Positions 9,446 to 22,178 of a stretch of DNA of 64,000 nt are shown one piece after another; position 1 is the first letter of the stretch, and each line of letters starts with the position of its first letter. The translations under genes were made by a program, and so were the position numbers. Source of the DNA: Pascua guehoae (lineage: Eukaryota > Basidiomycota > Tremellomycetes > Trichosporonales > Trichosporonaceae); the NCBI GenBank assembly GCA_001600415.1, contig BCJX01000012.1, positions 195,516 to 259,515 on the forward strand, read 5' to 3'. Below the pieces are notes generated by a model that made no database searches, had not been told where the DNA came from, and was given only the letters and a program-made list of their open reading frames with translations.

Positions 9446-12355
9446 GGTAGAGCAGAGCGGGAGATGGAATCGGAGAAGCCGGCGGAGTTGCTGCTATTGC
9501 TGCTGCTGCTGCTGCTCCACGTCGCCTGTGCTTGAGCAGGGCGATCTGTGCGGGGGGGCTTGGCGCCTGGCGTCGAGGTGGATGTGGTGACGGGGAAGGT
9601 AAAGTTGGAAACGTAGGAGAAGACGCGGCCGCAGACTAATATTGTCCAAGAATGGCCATGCAGCGCGCGCGTCGGCGAGAGAAGGGGGGGGCGCCGAGGG
9701 AAGGAGGGAGGGGGGGAGGGGGGAGGGAGAAAGGAGGAAGGAAAGGAGCGTAGGATAAAAGGAGTGTGATGAGGTGGTTTGAGTGTTTCGAGGTTTGCGA
9801 GACTGAGATGGGAGAGCCCAAGGCAGCACGGGCGGTATGGGTGGTTGTGGGACGGTACGGGGCGGCGCGCAGGCGGCAGCGAGTGGTCGAGCGGAGAGGA
9901 GAGGAGAGGAGAGGTGAGGTGAGGTGAGGTGAGGTGAGGTGAGGCGAAGCGAGGCGAGGCGAGCTAACCAAAGGGGCTGCCAAGCAATGCAAGCAGGTAA
10001 CAGTCGGATAGTCGGGGCGTGTTGCAGCAACAAACGTTGCGATCCTAAGGTTTATCCTGACATCTGACGGGGGGCGCGGACAGACGGATATCCTGAGAGT
10101 CTTGTACGTTGTACGTTGTTCGTTGGGACTAGGGCCAAGAGGGGGGAAACCGCACACCCACCCACCCACGGGCCGGCGGTTGGATTGCCTTGGTTTACCT
10201 TTTTTGGTCGGGACCAAACGTTTGGGACTGTTACGATTCTGCGAGACTCTGGGTCCTGCGGCGGCACAGAGCGCGCGCGGCATTGTCATTTTGCTAGGAC
10301 CCTTTCCGAAAAACGACGCGCTTTGAGACTTGGCCCTGGGCCCCCTGGGCGTCCTGGGCATGCTCGCCCCCCCTGGCCCATTCTGGCCGCGGGGCACACG
10401 CCCCCCTCGGGCGCCGAACGAATCTCGAGTGGGTGGAATGGTGCAATCCTGGCGCGTGTCCTTTTGACATCTCCTGGCCTCCTGGCACGCCTGCCTGTCA
10501 CGCGGTTGCGCCATTACAGGAGTGCGTTGTGCGTGAGCCGACCCCGCGTACCTCTGGACTGGCATTCTGTCGATCACCCCATCCCACCCTACCATCCAAT
10601 GGCACAATTCAATAATATCCCCGTGCTAATGCTGATACTGCTGTAATCTGCCGCACCGCATGCGCAAAGTAAAAGTGAGCAAGCAGCTTCCAGTTAGTTT
10701 GTGATGCCCCACCCACCAACAGGAACAGCTCCAAACAGGCACAAGCACTCATGTCGATACCGAGTACCCCTGTCAAACTGTATGTAGACTCAGGCATGGC
10801 AGGATCCTGCAGAGGCTGCACGAGGCGCACCCTTGGTGAGCCCATCGCTATGTTCGTCGGGCACAAAAGTGCAAGCAACAGGACGTTAGACACAAGTTTC
10901 TGCCACATAACTGATTGGAGACGGGTAAGCCACGATGTGGGTTTACCTTTCTCTAGGTGGCGCCAACTGCGGACGCGCGGACGGCCAGTTCCAGCCATGG
11001 CATTGAGGTTGCTCGGAACAAGTGTCTGTCCAACAGCTCCATTGTGGACATGGGACAGTAACGAATCAGTACGGTAGTGGTACAGTATTGTGGGCTAGGG
11101 GGAAGCACGGGCCACCCTCAGAGAGGGGATGATGCTTCAGCCTGAGGTTGGAAAGCGAGACGAGACATGACGTGCATCAGGAGTCTCAAATGGCCAGAAC
11201 CCAGTGCGAGAGATGGGCGGGTGAGGTAGGGTGAAACGCATGCACACATGCCGTTCATGGTTTACGAGGTCTGAAGCTCTGGAGCAGTCGATCAAAGATG
11301 AACTGTTGCATGCTCGCCCTTGTACCATGCACCATTGGCATGTTGACAGGTGAGCTGTATAGCTGTTGGTGATCCTATCTGCAACCTGCATAGCTGCATA
11401 CTTGTCCGCCGGTGGTAGAGGCGCAGGACTTTCAACGATCCCGATGCGCTGTATGTAGCTCGGCCGCGCCTGGCCACATTTCCTAAAGGTTTCGCTCCGT
11501 GGACCCCATGCTCGGCATGCCCAGACTCCTGTCCACGGGGTAGAAGTGACGCAATCATATAACGTGATCACTGTGCCCAGCGTGTATGGAATTGCCCGCG
11601 ACATGCTTAACATGAGCCTTTATATACTGGGATTCTTCCAATCGACACTGCCCGTTGCCACTCCACCGTAAGCACCCCACACCCGTGATGTGGGTACACA
11701 ACCTCTCTCAGGGCCTGGGCTCACCGACCTCTGCCGATTCGGCCCCGGAAATGTCGAAACGTGCGATGAACGCAAACGGCCTTTGTTGGATAATTTCCTT
11801 ACGTGTAATTATACAATACCTTTGCCATCATACCTTCCCAATCCGGCGATTTTGAGTGATAAGATTAGTGCCGCGTTCCTTCACGTCTCATGTCGGGTTG
11901 TAGTCGACAACCCGCACCCCCATACCGCTCTGCTGGTCGCTGGCCGCGCTGGTCGGCCGTGCTGCATGCGGCCGTGAGCTGGGCTAAAGGTTGGGTGCAG
12001 GCAGCTAGGCGGCTACGTACGCTGCTGGCCTGCTGGGCTTGGCTCTGTGCCCTGGCTAGCTGTACTGTAGCTAGCTGGCTGGCGCGCGGCCTGTCTGGCG
12101 CCATGTTCGGGGAGATGGCAGATGGATGGATGGCATCCGGCATGGGTGGCTCATTTGACTGAAAGAAACGTATCAGCCGATTCATACCTCTAGAACGCCT
12201 GTCAACTTCCTTCTCCTCAACCACACAAAGGCCTCATTGTCCCACATCAACCTTCTTGGCCCCCTTTCCCCTTCTCCCCATCAACCGGTATAACAGGTTT
12301 GCAACTTGACACCTTCATTTGCAGCCTCGACAAGCATTCTGTCGCCCTCGAGACA
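9446..12355. other. 2.9-kb divergent intergenic region between RhoGEF and KDM5 genes
   Basis: No gene is supported. Just upstream of the RhoGEF start there is a (TGC)n tract at about 9490-9516. A long G/A-rich tract covers 9650-9760, and a pentameric GAGGA/GAGGT repeat covers about 9895-9966. 10000-12300 shows nothing I can assign: no tRNA, no TIR pair. Both flanking genes are transcribed away from it, so it must hold both promoters. 12230-12300 is pyrimidine-rich just ahead of the KDM5 start, as is common for fungal promoters. Confidence 0.6.
9895..9966. repeat. GAGGA/GAGGT pentanucleotide repeat
   Basis: About 14 units of a 5-bp motif, first GAGGA, then GAGGT, then GAGGC/GAAGC variants. 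The 9650-9760 stretch just before it is also almost pure purine with G runs. Confidence 0.85.
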
Positions 12356-15300
12356 ATGGCAATGGACGCCACAGGAGCTCCAAAGGGGCCGTCACCTCCA
12401 AGGTCCAGCGACAGCACAAGGTCACGCCGCTCACCGCAAAAGCCACATACACCACGTACCACCCGGTCTTCCTCGAGCAGCAGCAAGAGTGTCAAGCCCG
12501 AACCTTCCTCTCACACACCCATGCAGGCGACGACCTCGGTGACGCCTTCCCAGCAGCATGCTCCGCAAATGTCGCCGTCGAAACCACGATCCGAACCCCG
12601 CAGGCGCAAACCCGTTTTTGTCTCTTGCCTCAGCTACCCCGAGTCGGCGCCCGTCCCGCCACCCACCGTCAAGGTCGATGCCGAGCTGCAGCGCAGCCAG
12701 CGCAAGTCCAAGGTGGAGGCGCTGAACAAACTTGACCGTGCTGGTACTCCAACAGCCGTTGTCGCTGGCCCGGCGGCGACTTCTTTTGTTCCTCCTCGAC
12801 CACCCCCAGCCGGCCCATCCGTCCAGAGAAATCCACTCAAGCGCAACCGTCCAACCAACCCCCCTTTCGACCTCGGCTCGGTGCGCACAACACCACCCCC
12901 AGACCCGGGACCCAGTACTGGGGAGTCTCGCCTGTTCGGGCTCCCATCATGTCCGGCGTACCACCCCACGGCCGAGCAGTTCCAAGACCCCATGGCGTAC
13001 ATCGAGTCTATTGCGCCCGAGGCCAAAAAGTATGGCATCTGCAAAATTATCCCCCCCGAGGGATGGCAGATGCCCTTTGAGCTTGAGACGGACACGTTCC
13101 GCTTCATGACCCGCCTGCAGCGGCTCAACTCGATCGAGGCGGCTTCTCGAGCCAAGATCAACTTTCTCGAGCAGCTCAGCATGTTTCACAAGCAGCAAGG
13201 TGACGCCAACGCCTACATTCCCCGCATCGAGCACCGGCTGCTCGACCTCTGGCTTCTTCGCAAGGAGGTCAACAAGCGCGGCGGCACCGATGAGGTCAAC
13301 CGACTCAAGGCGTGGGCGCAGATTACGGAACTTCTCGGGTTTGGTCCCTCGGCCACCCCGCAGGTCCGCGCAGCCTACACTCGCATCATCCTGCCGTTTG
13401 AGAACTGGGCTTTACGCGCCAAAGCATACCCAGAGTCGCCAATCACTCCTCTGCCTAGTGCTAATGGCAAGCCAGCGCCTGGGTCGGTTGCACAGGCCTC
13501 ACCGGCCACACCCTCTGCATCTGCACCATCTGTGGGGAAAATGGGCAGCATGCGCACGTCGCCACGTGGACGGATGTCTGCAGCCACACCGGCTAGCAAT
13601 TCGTCTCTCACAGCGGCCATGACTATGGGTGGCAACAATGGCCAGGCCGGCCCTTCAACAAGGTCGGCCTCCACCAGTGGCGCCTCAACAAGCGGCTTGT
13701 CAACGAGATCACCTGCAAATGGCTCCCTTGGTCCACCTGCGTCGATCAAGATCACCATTCCTCCTGGATTCAGCGGCCACGGCAGCGACAGCGAGCTCAG
13801 TGAAGACGAGTCGTCCTTGACATCACACAACTCGACACCAGAGCAAAAGCCAGAAAAGTACGAGAAGGGCGATGTGAGTATATTCTTCACATACACGACG
13901 CCAGGTTTGGACTGACGCATTCCAGGTGTGCGAAATCTGCTCCTTGGGGAACAATGCGGCCAAGATTTTGCTGTGCGACGGGTGTGATCGAGGTATGTGG
14001 CAAAATCGCTGTAAAAGAACAAAAACCGCAGCTCTAACGTCGTGTAGGTTTCCACACCTTTTGCCTGGAGCCCCCATTGCAATCTGTTCCCTCAAACGAA
14101 TGGTACTGCACCGCATGCCTTCTGGGTACCGGAGACGACTATGGCTTTGACGAGGGGGAAGAGCACTCGCTCCCCAGTTTCCAGGCCCGTGATGCGGCGT
14201 TTGGTCAGGCGTGGTTCAACCGGTATGCACCACCAGAGTCAACATGCGCCGCGCCTAGCCCGTTCACTCGCACGATCGGTAACGCGGTCGTGTCCGAGGC
14301 CGACGTGGAGCGTGAGTTTTGGCGCCTCGTCGAAAGCCAGGACGACACTGTCGAGGTCGAGTACGGCGCCGACGTGCACTCGACAACGCACGGCAGTGGA
14401 GCACCGACGCTCGAGACAAACCCACTAAGTCCATACGCTCGCGACCCATGGAACCTGAATAACATGGCCATCCTCAAAGACTCGTTGTTGCGATACATCA
14501 AGTCGGACATTTCCGGCATGACAGTGCCATGGATCTACGTCGGCATGCTCTTCTCGGCCTTCTGCTGGCATAACGAGGATCACTACACATACAGCGTCAA
14601 CTACAGTAAGTCTCGAGGCTTCCCATCTGACTCCCGACTAACCATGCAAGTGTTCTGGGGCGAAACAAAGACGTGGTACGGCATTCCGGGCGCCGATGCG
14701 GAAAAGTTTGAAACCGCCATCAAGCGCGAAGCGCCCGAGCTGTTTGACCGCCAGCCGTCATTACTATATCAACTCGTCACAATGATGAATCCCGGCAGAC
14801 TCAAGGATGAAGGCGTCGATGTGTATGCGTGCGACCAACGGCCAAACGAGTTTGTAATCACATTCCCCAAGGCGTACCACTGTGGCTTTAACCACGGTCT
14901 CAACTTTAACGAGGCGGTCAACTTTGCCCTCCCCGACTGGCTCCCAGCAGCCAAAGAGTCGGTCGTTCGCTACTCTCAGCACGCCAAGGCACCAGTGTTC
15001 TCGCACGACGAGCTGCTTGTGACCATCACCCTCTATTCAGACACAATCAAGACGGCCATCTGGTGAGTCTCCGTTCATGGATATTGCTCTTGATCCTAAC
15101 GTCTTGCAGGCTGTTAGAGAGTCTGAATGAGATGGCCGAGAAGGAATCAGCGCGGCGAAAACAGCTCCGTGAGACTGTTCCTGGGCTGGCCGAGACTCTT
15201 GTCGAGGAGGACGTTCCCGAAGAACAGTACCAGTGCTACGTGTGCAAGAGCTTTTGCTACCTCTCGCAAGTGACGTGCACGTGCACCAATCTGGTGGCCT

Positions 15301-18300
15301 GCATCGACCACGCAGAGCTCCTCTGCTCGTGCCCTTGGGAGAAGCGGACGTTGCGAAAGCGCTACTCGGAGAATCAGCTAGAGGACATTTGCCAGACTGT
15401 CGCGGCTCGTGCGGTCCAGCCCCAGCAATGGCAAAGTCGACTCGACACTCTCCTCGAGACTTCTCGACCTCCTCTCAAGACAGTCCGGCAACTCCTCGCC
15501 GACGGTGAACGCATCCCGTACCGCCTCGATGGAGTCGAAGACCTGCGGGCATTTGTCGACCGTGCCAACCAGTGGGTTGAACGCGCGGCCGCCATCAGTA
15601 CACGCAAGACTGTTGGCCGCCGGCGCAAAGGTCGCCAAAGCGAGGTACGCAATGATGATGACGATGTCGACCGGAGCCCCGAAGCCCTCCGTGAGCTGCT
15701 CGAAGAGGCAGACAGGCTCGCGTTCGACGCTCCCGAGATTGGCCAGCTGCGGCAGACGCTGCAGTCTGTTGAAAACTTCCGGCACGAAGCGAGCACGATC
15801 CTCGCCACTCGCGACGAAGACCTCAAGTACGACCAGTGCAACACGGCCCTCATTGTCGGCCAGAGTCTCAGCTCTGCGCTTCCCGAGGTCGCGCAGCTGG
15901 CCAAGGTCGTATCGCGCCTCAAGTGGTACCACAAGGTTGAAGAGGAAGTTGACGACCGCACCCTGCAGTATGGCGACATTGTCAAGCTACTCAAGGAAGC
16001 CGAGAGCTGGGGCGTGCCGTCGGACCACAGAGCAGTAGTTGAGCTTCGCAAGCGGGAGCAAAAGGGTCGCGAATGGAAGGATGCAGTCGACAAGCTGCTG
16101 GCGTCCAAGACCATCTCGCTTGATGCTGTATCGGCTCTCATTGAGGGCCAAGAGTACACGCCAACGTCGATCGAGACGATGCGGAATCTCGAGTCGCTAC
16201 GCAAGACTGCCCTCACCTGGCAACAAAACGCGCGAAGCCTACTCGCCAACCGCGGCACCGTGGCAGCAGCGACTCGCTTGTGCAAGGCGGTCCGCTCGGC
16301 CCACGGCCCACAGAGCCGAATTGACATTCCCGAAATTGCGACACTGCAAGCCGAGCTCGACTTTACGCGCAAGTGGATTGACGGAGTTGCGGATGTCTTG
16401 GACGTGCCACAGAACAAGGTCAACACTTCGCTCACCACGCTCCTCCGCGAAGTCGAGGACCACATGGCACCTGGCGATGACGAACCCAACGAAGAGCACA
16501 CGTGCTTTTGCCGATCGTCACCGACCAACACGATGCTCACGTGCACGTACTGTCACGGCACCTACCACCCTAGATGTGTCGGCGTCAGCGCCAGGGCAGC
16601 ACCACCAGACTTTCGCTGTCAGATGTGCCAGGATTTGCAGTACAACGATCGGCCATCATTTAACACTCTCGGGGTATGGATCGACCCGGTCAAGTGGAAC
16701 TTTGTCCTCCGTGTGCCCGAGTACGACCACCTTGCCCGGGCAGTCGATGTGGCCCTTCGTTTCGCCAGGATGTGCCTGCCGGTGATGGGCTTCCCAGAGC
16801 CGAGCGCGTCGTCCCGTGACCCCGTGCTCATTAGCCACTTCCTGCGTAAAATCTGGACCCTTCCCGTGCAGGTTGATGCTCAAAACATGATCAAGAAGGA
16901 GATCATGGTCTTTGAGAAATGGCTCTACCGCCGCCTCCGTGAAGCGATCGACGGGGTTCAAGTGTCTGGCGGCGCCAAGACCGGTGGTGCCGCGGGTGGA
17001 CGGTCTCGTGCTCGCAAGCCAAAGTTTACACTCGAAGGCGCGCATCCACATGAGTTTGCGTGTCTCTGCACGACCGAGCCACTCGACCACCTGTTGAAGG
17101 TGACTTGCTCAAAGTGCGAACAAGGCTTCCACCTCTCGTGCGCGAAAGCACCGATTAGCGTCGCCAACACAGAGGGTCGCGCCGGATGGCGCTGCCCGTT
17201 CTGCACCATCAAGGCTGGCAAGGCACCTCCTCGCAACCTCGACCTGCGTATCCAGATGGAGGGTAAGTGCTCTAGCAGTGGAAAAACTTTAGTTCTGGAA
17301 ACGCTGACCGTGGTCAGACAAAATCGGTACAGACGAGTACGTCGACTGGCGCCAAACATTGTTCGTATACGCCGACGACCCTATTCCGGTCCACCTGCCA
17401 GCAAACCCGGACGCGCTTGTCCTTATTTGCACACGCTTCTCGGCGGCTGCAGTTCCTGATGGATTCGAGCGACCGACCTGGGTGGAGCGTGGCGAGGAAG
17501 ACGGCCGCCGGAAACGCCGCAAGACGGACCAGGCACTCCTCCCTCTGCCCCCATCGGCTTCGCCGGCACCGAGCACTGGAAGTGGCGCGAGTGCAGCAAA
17601 GACCTCGACGACGACGCAGCCCACCAAGCGCAGGTACACCTCTGCCACGAATGGGAACGGCTCTCCTATATCGGCTGCCACTCCGGGCCCTTCGTCATCC
17701 ACCTACGTCCCAGCAGCACCGAGCGCGCCCGGCTCCGTCTCGCCTGCGGTACGAGCAACGTCGACAGTGACGCCGTCTCCGAACCAACCGGCACAGAATA
17801 CGCGCGCCAATGGCCGCCACTTTTACCCGACCCATTCGATTGTGCCATGGTCGAACAGCCAAATGTTTTCCCAGTTCCAGCTCGCACCGACGGGTGGTCA
17901 AGGTTCCTCTTCTTCTCACGCATCGCCACAAACAACGCGGGCGTCTCGAAGCCCCACTTCGACTTCTCCTGCACTCTCCACTTCCTCGATCCCGCGCGCC
18001 CCGGCACCTCCGTCCGTCGCACCCACCACCGGTCACGCATTCGCACCCACCTCGGCATTCTCAGCTGCACACCCCTCGCCCTCAGGCGGCGCACCACTCC
18101 TGAATCATGGGTCTGGTATCGACGCCCGCCCAGCCGCGCCTGTGAGCATGGCTGCAATCGCTGCGCGGTCTGCGACAGTAAATGGCGCCGTCGTGCCTCC
18201 ACGGCCGCCCCCTGGTATGCGCTACCTCCCCATCCTCGAGCCTGTGACACTTGGCCCTAGCTCGGCCGTGCCACCTCGTCGGCAGTCTGTCGAACACCCA

Positions 18301-18753
18301 AGGCCGGCGCCGACTGCGGCTGTCACGGAGGCGCCAGCTCGCACCGCTTCGGCGGTGGCATCAGCTTTGCCCACGACTCTGGCCCCCGTGTCATCCGTCG
18401 TGCCTGTCGGCACTTCCGTAGTCACAGCTGCTCAGACAGCGAATGGCCACCCACCAGCCCCGGCTCCGGCTCTGCCTGCATCTCGCACGCCGGTCGTTCT
18501 ACCTGTCGCTCCGCCAGTCGGCGCGACCACCATCGTCGTCCCAGCGGCTCCTATCGCGTCGCCTGACTCTGTGGTACCGGCCAAGCGCTCGCTCGACCCC
18601 AGCGCCGACTTACCCGATGCCAAGCGTCCCTTGGTCGCGCCAGCCTCACCCACTTCTCCCATGCCCACCGGGGACGTAGCACTCCCTGCGCTCCCCGTCA
18701 CGGCCCCTCCGCCCCCGGCTCCTGCGCCGGCGCACGCCGCGCCCGCTCCGTAG
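12356..18753 (+). CDS. KDM5: KDM5/JARID1-type histone H3K4 demethylase (JmjN-ARID-PHD-JmjC-C5HC2-PHD-PHD)
   Basis: Six exons: 12356-13873, 13926-13992, 14048-14605, 14651-15062, 15110-17262 and 17318-18753, joining in frame to 2047 aa. Order: disordered N-terminus; JmjN about 200-240 (CPAYHPTAEQFQDPMAYI, YGICKIIPPEGW); ARID about 265-355; PHD1 about 507-555 (CEICSLG..CDGCDRGFHTFC); JmjC about 670-835 with FCWHNEDHY giving His and Glu Fe(II) ligands (about 702, 704) and distal His in FPKAYHCGFNHG (about 791); C5HC2 finger about 894-945 (CYVCKSFCYL); PLU-1-like helical region; PHD2 about 1316-1360; PHD3 about 1501-1555; long Pro/Ala/Ser tail. Known role of the family: removal of methyl groups from H3K4 in the nucleus using 2-oxoglutarate and O2. 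All catalytic residues are present. The 430-residue tail is low complexity. Confidence 0.96.
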
Positions 18754-18986
18754 ACTGCTCCCTCCGCCCTGGATATGCCCGTGTGCTTAACGTGTCGAGT
18801 GTCTGTACTCAGGGATGCATGTACCTGTACCTACTGTCCGATACAAGTACTTGAAAGAACTTGAATGGTGGGGGATATCTGGGGGTATCTAAGACGTTGC
18901 GTTGCGGTAGCAACCACGCCCAGATTTTGCAGCTCGGGGTGTGTTGTCTACGAGGTGTGTGTGTGTCTACGTAGCGAGCTACTTCT

Positions 18987-21900
18987 TTACGAGAGCTGGA
19001 CCGCGTCGTCGTCGGCAGTGTCGTCTTGGGGTGCTGGGTCGCCGGGAGCCTCTGCCACCGGCTGGACATTGGGCACGTCGTGCGTGACCTTTGCCTCGAA
19101 GTGCAGCGTCCACGACGGCAGGAGCTTGCGCGCGCTCACCTGCTCGGGCGTGAGGCTCGTCCCGTACGTAAACGGCGAAGTAAATTGGAAGCACGCAAAG
19201 ACAAGTACCGAAAACACGCCGAGCACGGCCAGGCCGCGGCGGCCGACGTGCACGCGGGTGGCGGGGCGGAGGCGTGTGCGGAGGCCCGGGGCGGAAATGG
19301 GATAGTTTACCGCCTCGACAAGGACAAAGTTGAGCACCGAGCCGGCGACGAGTGCGCTCGCCAGGTGCGCGGGGAGGTAGTGGTGCAGGAAGCGCTGGCG
19401 GGCCATGGTGAAGAAGGGGAAGTAGTGAAAGGCCCATGCGCCCAGGAAGAAGCCCGTGTTGCGGTACAGCCGGTTACGGATCTCTGTGGGGTTAGCGAGG
19501 TGGTCGTGGGGCGTAAGGTGGGAGTTGGTTAACTCGGTCGAGATCTGAAAAGCAGTATCTCAAGTCTGTTCCGGGTTAAGAGGCCCATAACGAACATCGT
19601 TTCCTGCCTCCAGGACCCTCTTTTCCGACGAGCTAGACTCACCATCGTCAATGGGGATGATACCACGGCGGCGCGCAATGAGGTCGGCGCCACAGATGCC
19701 GACAAAGACCGAGATGGCAATGGAGCAAATCCACCAGTCGATGAGGTTTCCGACCATGTAAATCTGCTGCTTCTTGTCGTTTTCCGTCCAGAAGCTGACA
19801 CCGTTGAGGCAGAATGGCCACTCGATGGGCGTGGACGCGTACGGGTGCGACGACGAGAGGCCGGCATTGTGCTGGAGCATGAGAATCTGGAGCTCCCACC
19901 ACTTTTTGATAAACGGAATGTAGCGGACGGGCTTGTCGGGCACCTGGGCGGTGCGGTTACGGAAGTCGAGACCCTGGCCGTCGGCGACAATCTCGCCGCC
20001 GAGCCAGAGCGTGCTCTTTTCCGGCGCATTCTTGTTGCCATTGACCTCTTGCTGCTCATAGCCCCATTCGGGGAGCGTCGTCTTGTGCGTCCAGAGCATG
20101 ACACGCGTCTTCATGTGCATGACCTTGAAGTGCGAGCTGAGCGTCTTGATCGGCTCGCCATCGTGCGCGTCCTCGACCTGCAGCTGGAACAAGGTCTCGT
20201 CGCGACGCTCCTCCTTGGCAGGGTCAACCGTCGTAAACTCCTGGTTGGTCGGCATCGTCGGCGACGCCACGTCGTGCGTCAGCAGCAGCGTGCCCGTCTG
20301 GACGTGCTTGAACTGCACAATGTCGTTGTGGCGCACAACGCGGCCGCGTCCAGAAGGAGGAATCTCGCGCGTCGGGATCACCTGCCAGTGGTTGTTGGTG
20401 TCGTTGTGGGGGTAGCAGGTCACCTGCTGGCCCTGCGAGCTGATACGCCCGTCGGGGTACCGCAGAGGGTACTTGTCCGGGTGAGAGTGGAGGAACTGCT
20501 TGGTCTCCTTGTGCTTGAGAGTAATAGTGTCAAAGTAGCGAATCTCTGTCGGGTTAGTAGCCCTCCAACAGCTCTGGATAATGCTTTTGAGACCCACCCT
20601 GCGCATTCAAGAGCAGCTCGTTGCCGGCCAGCGTCTCCTGGAACGCTGGCGACATGAACGAGTCACCGGGACCCGAAAACTTGAGAATCTTGAAGTGAAC
20701 CCAAAAGAATGAAAGATAGATGATGAAGGGAAAGAGGATGAGGCCGATGGCGCGGTAGATGAAGTGGCGCCAGAAGTAGGACTGAGATGTTAGCAATGTG
20801 GCCGGGGTGTCAAGAACAACATCGTCACGAGTAGGAGGGCAAAGGCATCCCCAACTCTTTTGCCAGTCCAACTCTTCCGCCAGCGAACTCTTCTCGAAAC
20901 GTTCAAGCGTCCTGCTCAAATCGTGCTCAAAGCTCCAACTCTTCCGCCAGGTGAGTCTTACTCGAACATTTCAAGATGTCCAAAGTCCCCCCCCCCCCAA
21001 ACCCCTTTCTCAACACACCTACACCCAAAACGTATACCTACCATGGGGTGGCCGCGCTTGATATCCAGGATACCCCAGAGGTCCCAGAGGACGGCAGATC
21101 CAACGGTAAGGAATGTGAAGAGGCCGACCATCTTGCATCCGAGGGTGCATGCGAGCATGGCGCCCGTGGCGAGGAGCCAGCCCCACCACGCGGCAGTAAA
21201 TTCACGGTACCGCTGCTGGTGGAACTTGACATAGGTGAAGATGGAGAGAGCCATGAAGAGAACAAGCGCGGCGTCGAGGAGGATCAGACGGGTCTGGGTG
21301 ACGTGGCCGTTGTCTGGGAGTCAGCAGAGTCCCATGTCGAGCTTGAGGCTGGCGTGTCGGTGTAGACATGTTGGCTAGCCGAGCATTTCTGGCGGCAGAT
21401 TTGATGCAAACGGTAACAGATGGGAGGAACGGTTGTCCTTCCACCCGCCCACTCCACGAGAGCGTCGAACGTTTGTGCACCCCGGTGTCCGCCGTACTTA
21501 CCAAAGATGATAAGCAAGGCAGTAAACGCAGCAATGGCAATCGGGTATCCGCTCTCGCGCATGGTCGCGTACACGACGGGAATCGTAGCGATACCCATGA
21601 GTGCGACAAACGCACGCATGCCGACGTACGGCACGCCGGCCTCGGTATAGTTGTCGCCAATGTTGTCAAAGTTGAAGTCACCCTTGAACCCGACGACCCA
21701 GCCGGCGAGCGCGTTGAGCATCTTGGCCAGCGGCGGGTGCACGTCAAAGTAGTACTCGCGCCGGAGGTACTGGCTGGCAAAGCCGCCAAAGTGCACTTCG
21801 TCAAAGACGACCTGGTCCGGGTACGAAATGTTCCGGAAGCGTGTAATGGCCGCCATGAGCGTGAGGACGCCCGCGACCGCCCATGATGTGACGCGTTCAT

Positions 21901-22178
21901 GGCGCAGTGCGTCTGCCGTCACTGGCGGGCGGAGCGGTGTATCGAGAGGGCGCTGGCATGTCAGTCACTCGGCCTCGAAGAGGAGACGGACGCCAACTCG
22001 TGACCGCCCCCGGAGGACGGTATTGTCCTCCTCGGTCGCCGCCGACATCGACGCCGGCGCCGACGCCGGCGCCGACCCCGCAGCGACCCACCTTTTCGTC
22101 ATCGCTGTACCTCTCCGCCGCGTGCGGGAGGGTCGGACTCGCGCCCCGCGGGTGCCTGCGGCGCGGCTGGACGGACAT
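18987..22178 (-). CDS. PMT4: Protein O-mannosyltransferase, Pmt4 type
   Basis: Six exons: 22178-22092, 21952-21502, 21313-21042, 20781-20598, 20545-19643 and 19483-18987, joining in frame to 797 aa. A short cytosolic N-terminus is followed by membrane segments. The FDEVHFGGF block carries the Asp-Glu pair conserved in PMTs. Next comes the lumenal MIR region in exon 5 (HKETKQFLHSH, GTLLLTHDVASPTMPTNQEF, FKVMHMKTRVMLWTH), then further membrane spans and an acidic tail. The THDVASP..PTNQEFTT stretch is characteristic of the Pmt4 rather than Pmt1/Pmt2 branch. The enzyme transfers mannose from dolichyl-phosphate mannose to Ser/Thr of secretory and membrane proteins in the ER. Length fits the family. 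Introns 2 and 5 (188 and 159 bp) are longer than the rest. Intron 1 contains a repeated GACGCCGGC motif. Confidence 0.95.

Noticed and set aside
10609..10908. Minus-strand frame of 100 codons starting MWQKLVSNVLLLALL, resembling a signal peptide
   Set aside because: Codon composition is AT-richer at third positions than neighbouring genes, there is no domain and no splice-linked extension, and the start resembles a signal peptide only in its first 20 residues. A small secreted protein is possible but not supported.
11137..11613. Minus-strand frame of 158 codons with an upstream TATATAAA
   Set aside because: The TATA-like box is only about 10 bp before the ATG, and the product has no recognisable domain and shadow-like composition.
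17666..18700. Minus-strand frames over the KDM5 tail
   Set aside because: Antisense shadows of a Pro/Ala/Ser-rich coding region in high-GC DNA.
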